Shown here: one piece after another, positions 60,930 to 64,000 of the stretch
Position numbering within the stretch: position 1 is the stretch's first letter
Layout of the letters: each line of letters begins with the position of its first letter
Assembly: GCA_028868515.1 (NCBI GenBank)
Contig: JAGWUI010000001.1
Location: 1 to 64,000 of the forward strand
DNA length: 64,000 bases
Direction: 5' to 3'
Source: Gammaproteobacteria bacterium
GTDB taxonomy: Bacteria; Pseudomonadota; Gammaproteobacteria; Pseudomonadales; Moraxellaceae
Notes under the pieces: generated by a model
Databases searched by the model: none
Seen by the model: only the letters and a program-made list of their open reading frames with translations
What the model was told of the DNA's origin: nothing
Program-made: the position numbers and the translations under genes

Positions 60930-61871
60930 ATGAATACTAAATTGACACAATTTATTCGACTTTCCATTACGAGTTTTGTCGTGGTGATTGCTTTGGTCAT
61001 TGCGTATTTGCTTTGGTCTCATTACAAAGTCGAGCCGTGGACTCGCGATGGTCGTGTTCGTGCAAACTTGGTGCAAATTGCACCTGATGTTTCAGGTCTA
61101 GTGATTGATGTTCGCGTCAAAGATAATCAAATTGTGAAGGTAGGTGATGTGCTGTTTGTGATTGATCGTGATCGTTATCAGGTTGCTGTTGATCAAGCAA
61201 AAGCCGCGATAACAAGCGTACAAACGCAATTACAACAAGCTGAACGTGAAGTGCAGCGTAATCGCTCACTCAAGGATCTGGTATCCGCAGAGCAAAGTGA
61301 ACAGAGCCTTGCTAAACGTGATCAATTAAGTGCGAGCCTCGTTCAGGCAAAATCAGCTCTGGACGCGGCTGAATTAAATTTGAATCGTACTGAAATTAAA
61401 GCGACCGTGAATGGTCAAGTCACAAACTTTGGATTGTTGCCCGGTACTTATGCGACTGCTGGACATCCAATTATGGCGCTAATTGATCTTCAGTCGATTT
61501 ATGTCATGGGTTATTTTGAAGAAACCAAGATTGATCATATTCATGTTGGAGATGAGGTCAATGTCCATCTTATGGGCGATCATAATAAGCTGACAGGCCA
61601 TGTAGACAGTATCGCTGGAGGTATTGAAGATCGTGAATTGGGTGCGAGTTCGAATCTATTGGCGAACGTTAATCCAACGTTTAACTGGGTCAGATTAGCG
61701 CAACGTATTCCTGTTCGTGTCGTACTGGATAAAGTGCCTGCGGATACGCAGCTTGTTGTCGGTCGCACAGCAACGGTAGAAGTTCTTCCAAAAAAGGCGG
61801 ATCAAAAAACGTTAGACAAAGCGGCTAAACAGCAAGGTACTCAGCAAGCTCTTGGGCAAGGAGCTTCATAA
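60930..61871 (+). CDS. HlyD-family periplasmic adaptor (AaeA-type)
   Basis: A 313-residue membrane fusion protein. One N-terminal helix (about residues 10-30) anchors it. A split biotinyl-lipoyl domain (VEPWTRDGRVRANLVQIAPDVSGLVIDVRVKDNQIVKVGDVLF and TVNGQVTNFGLLPGTYATAGHP) flanks a coiled-coil hairpin (about 90-165, rich in Gln/Ala). The beta-barrel domain follows with MGYFEETKIDHIHVGDEVNVHLMGD. It should link the FUSC permease to the NodT channel. The WTRDGRVRA motif is characteristic of AaeA-type adaptors. The stop TAA overlaps the next ATG by one base. Confidence 0.92.
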   Translation: MNTKLTQFIRLSITSFVVVIALVIAYLLWSHYKVEPWTRDGRVRANLVQIAPDVSGLVIDVRVKDNQIVKVGDVLFVIDRDRYQVAVDQAKAAITSVQTQLQQAEREVQRNRSLKDLVSAEQSEQSLAKRDQLSASLVQAKSALDAAELNLNRTEIKATVNGQVTNFGLLPGTYATAGHPIMALIDLQSIYVMGYFEETKIDHIHVGDEVNVHLMGDHNKLTGHVDSIAGGIEDRELGASSNLLANVNPTFNWVRLAQRIPVRVVLDKVPADTQLVVGRTATVEVLPKKADQKTLDKAAKQQGTQQALGQGAS

Positions 61872-63304
61872 TGCGTCACCTTTTATTGGTTTCAGCAATT
61901 AGTGTGATAATGTCCGCTTCATTGATTTCTTGTACAACTGTGGGGCCGAATTATCATCGCCCTTCAGAGTCAGCGATCAATCAATCCAGTGCAAACGGTG
62001 TATTTTTAAGCGGAAAAGACTCTGCATTTGTGAACGATCCAGTGCCAAATGAGTGGTGGAAACTCTACCAAGATCCTGCTTTAAATGATTTGATTCAGCA
62101 GACTTTGACCGCGAATACAGACTTGCGTGTTGCACAAGCCCGATTAATCAAAGCGCAAGCAGGACTGGATTATGCCGATGCAAGCAGACGTCCAACGACA
62201 ACACTAGAAGCTTCACCACAATGGGCGCGTTATTCTGCCGAAGAACTGTTAATTCCAACGGAAGGAAAACCATTACCTAATAGTTATGTCTATGGCGTAG
62301 GTGCAGGTATTTCTTATCAGGTCGATTTGTTTGGACAAATTTCACGTTCAATTGAATCGGCAAAAGCAGACCTTGGTGCAGCGCGTGCTGCTCATGATGC
62401 AACTCGAATTACGGTCGTCGCAGAGACAACTCGTGCCTATTTAGCGGTTTGTTCAGCTGGGAGTGAGATTGAAGTTGCCAAGAAGTCGCTCGCACTACAA
62501 GCTCAGAGTACAGCGTTGACTACGCGTTTGTTTAAAGCAGGACGTGGTACTTCTTTGGATACGACTCGTTCTTCAGGGCAAGAAGATCAGATTCGTGCCA
62601 GCTTGCCACTGTTGGAAGCTGAACAACGCCTTGCGCTGTATCGTCTTGCAGTCCTCACAGGTAAACCGCCAGCAGAATTTCCAGCAGCAATTGCGAATTG
62701 TACGCATGAGCCAGAGCTGAAAAAGCCATTGCCAATTGGTGATGGGATGGCAATGCTCAAACGCCGTCCTGATGTTCGTCGTGCCGAGTTTGAATTGCAT
62801 GCAGCAACAGCAAAGATTGGCGTAGTGACGGCTGATCTGTACCCTAAAGTCACATTGGGTGCATCATTGGGCTCAGTAGGATTGGATAGTCATTTCCTGC
62901 ATGCAGATACCATGAAGTTTTCAATTGGTCCGATGATTAGCTGGCAATTTCCTGATCGTACACGCGTTAAAGCGCATATTCGTAGCGCAGAAGCTGATGA
63001 GCAAGTTGCTTATGCTCAATTTGATGGTGCAGTGTTAAATGCACTGCGCGAAACTGAAAGTGCCTTAGAAGTCTATGTGCGTGATCTTGACCGCCTTGCT
63101 TTACTTGAAAATGCGAAAGCAAAAGCGGAAAAAGCCGCGCAGGATTCAACCACACTTTTTAAAATGGGACGTCAAAGTTATTTGCCTGTGTTAGATGCTG
63201 AGCGAACATTGCTCTCGGCAGAACAAGCGATTTCTGCGATGGATGGGAAGATTGCATCCGATCAGGTGGCTGTGTTTCTAGCGTTGGGTGGTGGTTGGGA
63301 GTAA
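61871..63304 (+). CDS. NodT-family outer-membrane efflux lipoprotein
   Basis: A 477-residue TolC-like outer-membrane channel. The lipoprotein signal ends in LISC at residues about 18-21, followed by TTVGPNYHRP, the standard N-terminus of the NodT/OprM group. Two OEP domains (about 60-255 and 270-470) contain NEWWKLYQDPALNDLIQQTLTANTDLRVAQARL, LPIGDGMAMLKRRPDVRRAE and a final coiled helix RALENAKAKAEKA-like segment. It completes the tripartite pump with the HlyD and FUSC proteins. Last gene of the operon; repeats follow rather than a simple terminator. Confidence 0.93.
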   Translation: MRHLLLVSAISVIMSASLISCTTVGPNYHRPSESAINQSSANGVFLSGKDSAFVNDPVPNEWWKLYQDPALNDLIQQTLTANTDLRVAQARLIKAQAGLDYADASRRPTTTLEASPQWARYSAEELLIPTEGKPLPNSYVYGVGAGISYQVDLFGQISRSIESAKADLGAARAAHDATRITVVAETTRAYLAVCSAGSEIEVAKKSLALQAQSTALTTRLFKAGRGTSLDTTRSSGQEDQIRASLPLLEAEQRLALYRLAVLTGKPPAEFPAAIANCTHEPELKKPLPIGDGMAMLKRRPDVRRAEFELHAATAKIGVVTADLYPKVTLGASLGSVGLDSHFLHADTMKFSIGPMISWQFPDRTRVKAHIRSAEADEQVAYAQFDGAVLNALRETESALEVYVRDLDRLALLENAKAKAEKAAQDSTTLFKMGRQSYLPVLDAERTLLSAEQAISAMDGKIASDQVAVFLALGGGWE

Positions 63305-63375
63305 AAGACTTGTCTTCCCCTTAAAGGAATAGGTGTCTACATATCTTATGAGGATTATTTATCGTATGCCTGAAA

Positions 63376-63449
63376 ATCCCTCCCAACCTCCCTTTTTAAA
63401 GGGAGGAGTTTCCCCCTCTTTAGAAAAAGAGGGGTTGGGGGAGATTTGA
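63376..63449. repeat. intergenic repeat, family C, MITE-like with outer and inner inverted repeats
   Basis: The outer arms AAATCCCTCCCAACC and GGTTGGGGGAGATTT match as inverted repeats at 13 of 15 positions. Inside are CCTCCCTTTTTAAAGGGAGG and the hairpin CCCCTCTTT-N5-AAGAGGGG. A fragment with GAAAGGGAGGGAG lies at 63497-63511 and another trace near 63313. No coding potential. Confidence 0.65.
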
Positions 63450-63583
63450 AAACATATGATCAATCACAACATTTAAATTTGTGCAGATACCGTCCCCTTG
63501 AAAGGGAGGGAGAAAAACATTCAGAACTTTTTCAATTTCAACTATGAATATACCAAGCCTGTTGTGAGAGCTATTGCCAATAG

Positions 63584-64000
63584 CTACATCCCAACCGCTG
63601 TATAAAGCGCAATCCCTGCAAATGCTGCAAATACAAATGCCGCAATCCGTTGAATGACATGGAATGGGACTTTTGATTGGATGAATTTACCCAGCAGAAT
63701 TGCCAGTGCAGCGACACTCACCAAAGCCAGCCAAGAACCTAAACCCACAGCAAAAGGTGCGTGGTATTTCGCTGTTAATGCAACAGTCAGTAATTGCGAC
63801 GCATCGCCCCATTCCGCAGCAAACAAAACGGTAAACGATACTAACGCCATTTTAAAAGAAGATGTCGTTTCAACGGATTCGATGTCATCGTCTTCTTCTG
63901 TATTATTTGCTTCACGCCACAGCACAATTGCACCAATCGCAAATAGCGCGGAGACAATATACGCCACGATATGTTCTGGTAATTTATGCAATAGAGAACC
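63584..64000 (-). CDS. GDT1/TMEM165 (UPF0016) family transporter, 5' end beyond window
   Basis: The frame is open to the window edge, so the N-terminus is missing; about 138 residues are visible. They show the second half of the GDT1 fold: YIVSALFAIGAIVLW, a charged cytoplasmic loop EEDDDIESVETTSSF, the E-x-G-D signature in FAAEWGDASQLLTVALTAKY, and VGLGSWLALVSVAALAILLGKFIQSKVP. The family exports Mn2+ (and perhaps Ca2+ in eukaryotes); Vibrio MneA is a bacterial manganese exporter. The first E-x-G-D repeat should lie upstream of the window edge. It is convergent with the efflux operon. Confidence 0.85.
   Translation of the reverse strand, partial: GSLLHKLPEHIVAYIVSALFAIGAIVLWREANNTEEDDDIESVETTSSFKMALVSFTVLFAAEWGDASQLLTVALTAKYHAPFAVGLGSWLALVSVAALAILLGKFIQSKVPFHVIQRIAAFVFAAFAGIALYTAVGM

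Overview
The window looks like chromosomal DNA of a gammaproteobacterium, most probably of the Moraxellaceae (Acinetobacter or a close relative). This is inferred from the moderately AT-rich coding sequence, the rpsF-rpsR-rplI / dnaB / alr order, a DUF6091-like solute-binding protein, the paired nitrite/sulfite reductase and DUF934 genes, and the fused RlmKL. I could not run a database search, so the assignment is provisional.

Layout. 1-711 is a complete IS1595-type insertion sequence. 875-4517 holds a TPR/O-GlcNAc-transferase-like glycosyltransferase, two hypothetical genes and a lytic transglycosylase. 4679-9516 is the minus-strand alr, dnaB, rplI, rpsR, rpsF block, split between dnaB and rplI by a second IS1595-type element with an 8-bp target duplication. 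9690-15124 (minus) holds two RDD membrane proteins, a CNNM/CorC protein and PEP synthase. A 950-bp non-coding stretch (15134-16089) carries a cluster of DnaA-box-like 9-mers beside AT-rich DNA. Leftward from it genes run on the minus strand and rightward on the plus strand, so it is a candidate replication origin or DnaA-binding locus. 16090-18281 carries a hydrolase, zapE and a MAPEG protein.

18900-27459 is a nitrogen-assimilation cluster: nirB, nirD, two NarK-type transporters and a PP2C phosphatase / Ser-Thr kinase fusion. The leader of the second transporter combines a sigma-54-type promoter, two hairpins with identical AAAGGC hexaloops and an overlapping terminator. This is the architecture of ANTAR (NasR/NasT-type) antitermination. 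No nitrate reductase lies in the window.

27544-32968 has a secreted solute-binding protein, the CysI-type reductase with its DUF934 partner, and an SDR. 33130-44001 contains a glycine-zipper lipoprotein, a second TPR glycosyltransferase, an MFS permease, a Rieske protein, an aldehyde dehydrogenase, lipid/ester-metabolism-type genes and dnaX. dnaX has an A-AAA-AAC slippery heptamer whose -1 frame stops after one codon, just where a gamma subunit would end.

44214-57703 is mostly housekeeping: thioesterase, Fe-alcohol dehydrogenase, EcsC, EamA, pyrD, cvpA-purF, oxyR, hydrolase, DUF2520, rlmKL and a DUF962 protein. 57822-63304 holds thiE followed by a four-gene aromatic-acid-type efflux operon (FUSC, DUF1656, HlyD, NodT). 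The window ends inside a GDT1-family gene. Three families of short palindromic intergenic repeats are scattered through the right two thirds, with one copy near 5.8 kb.
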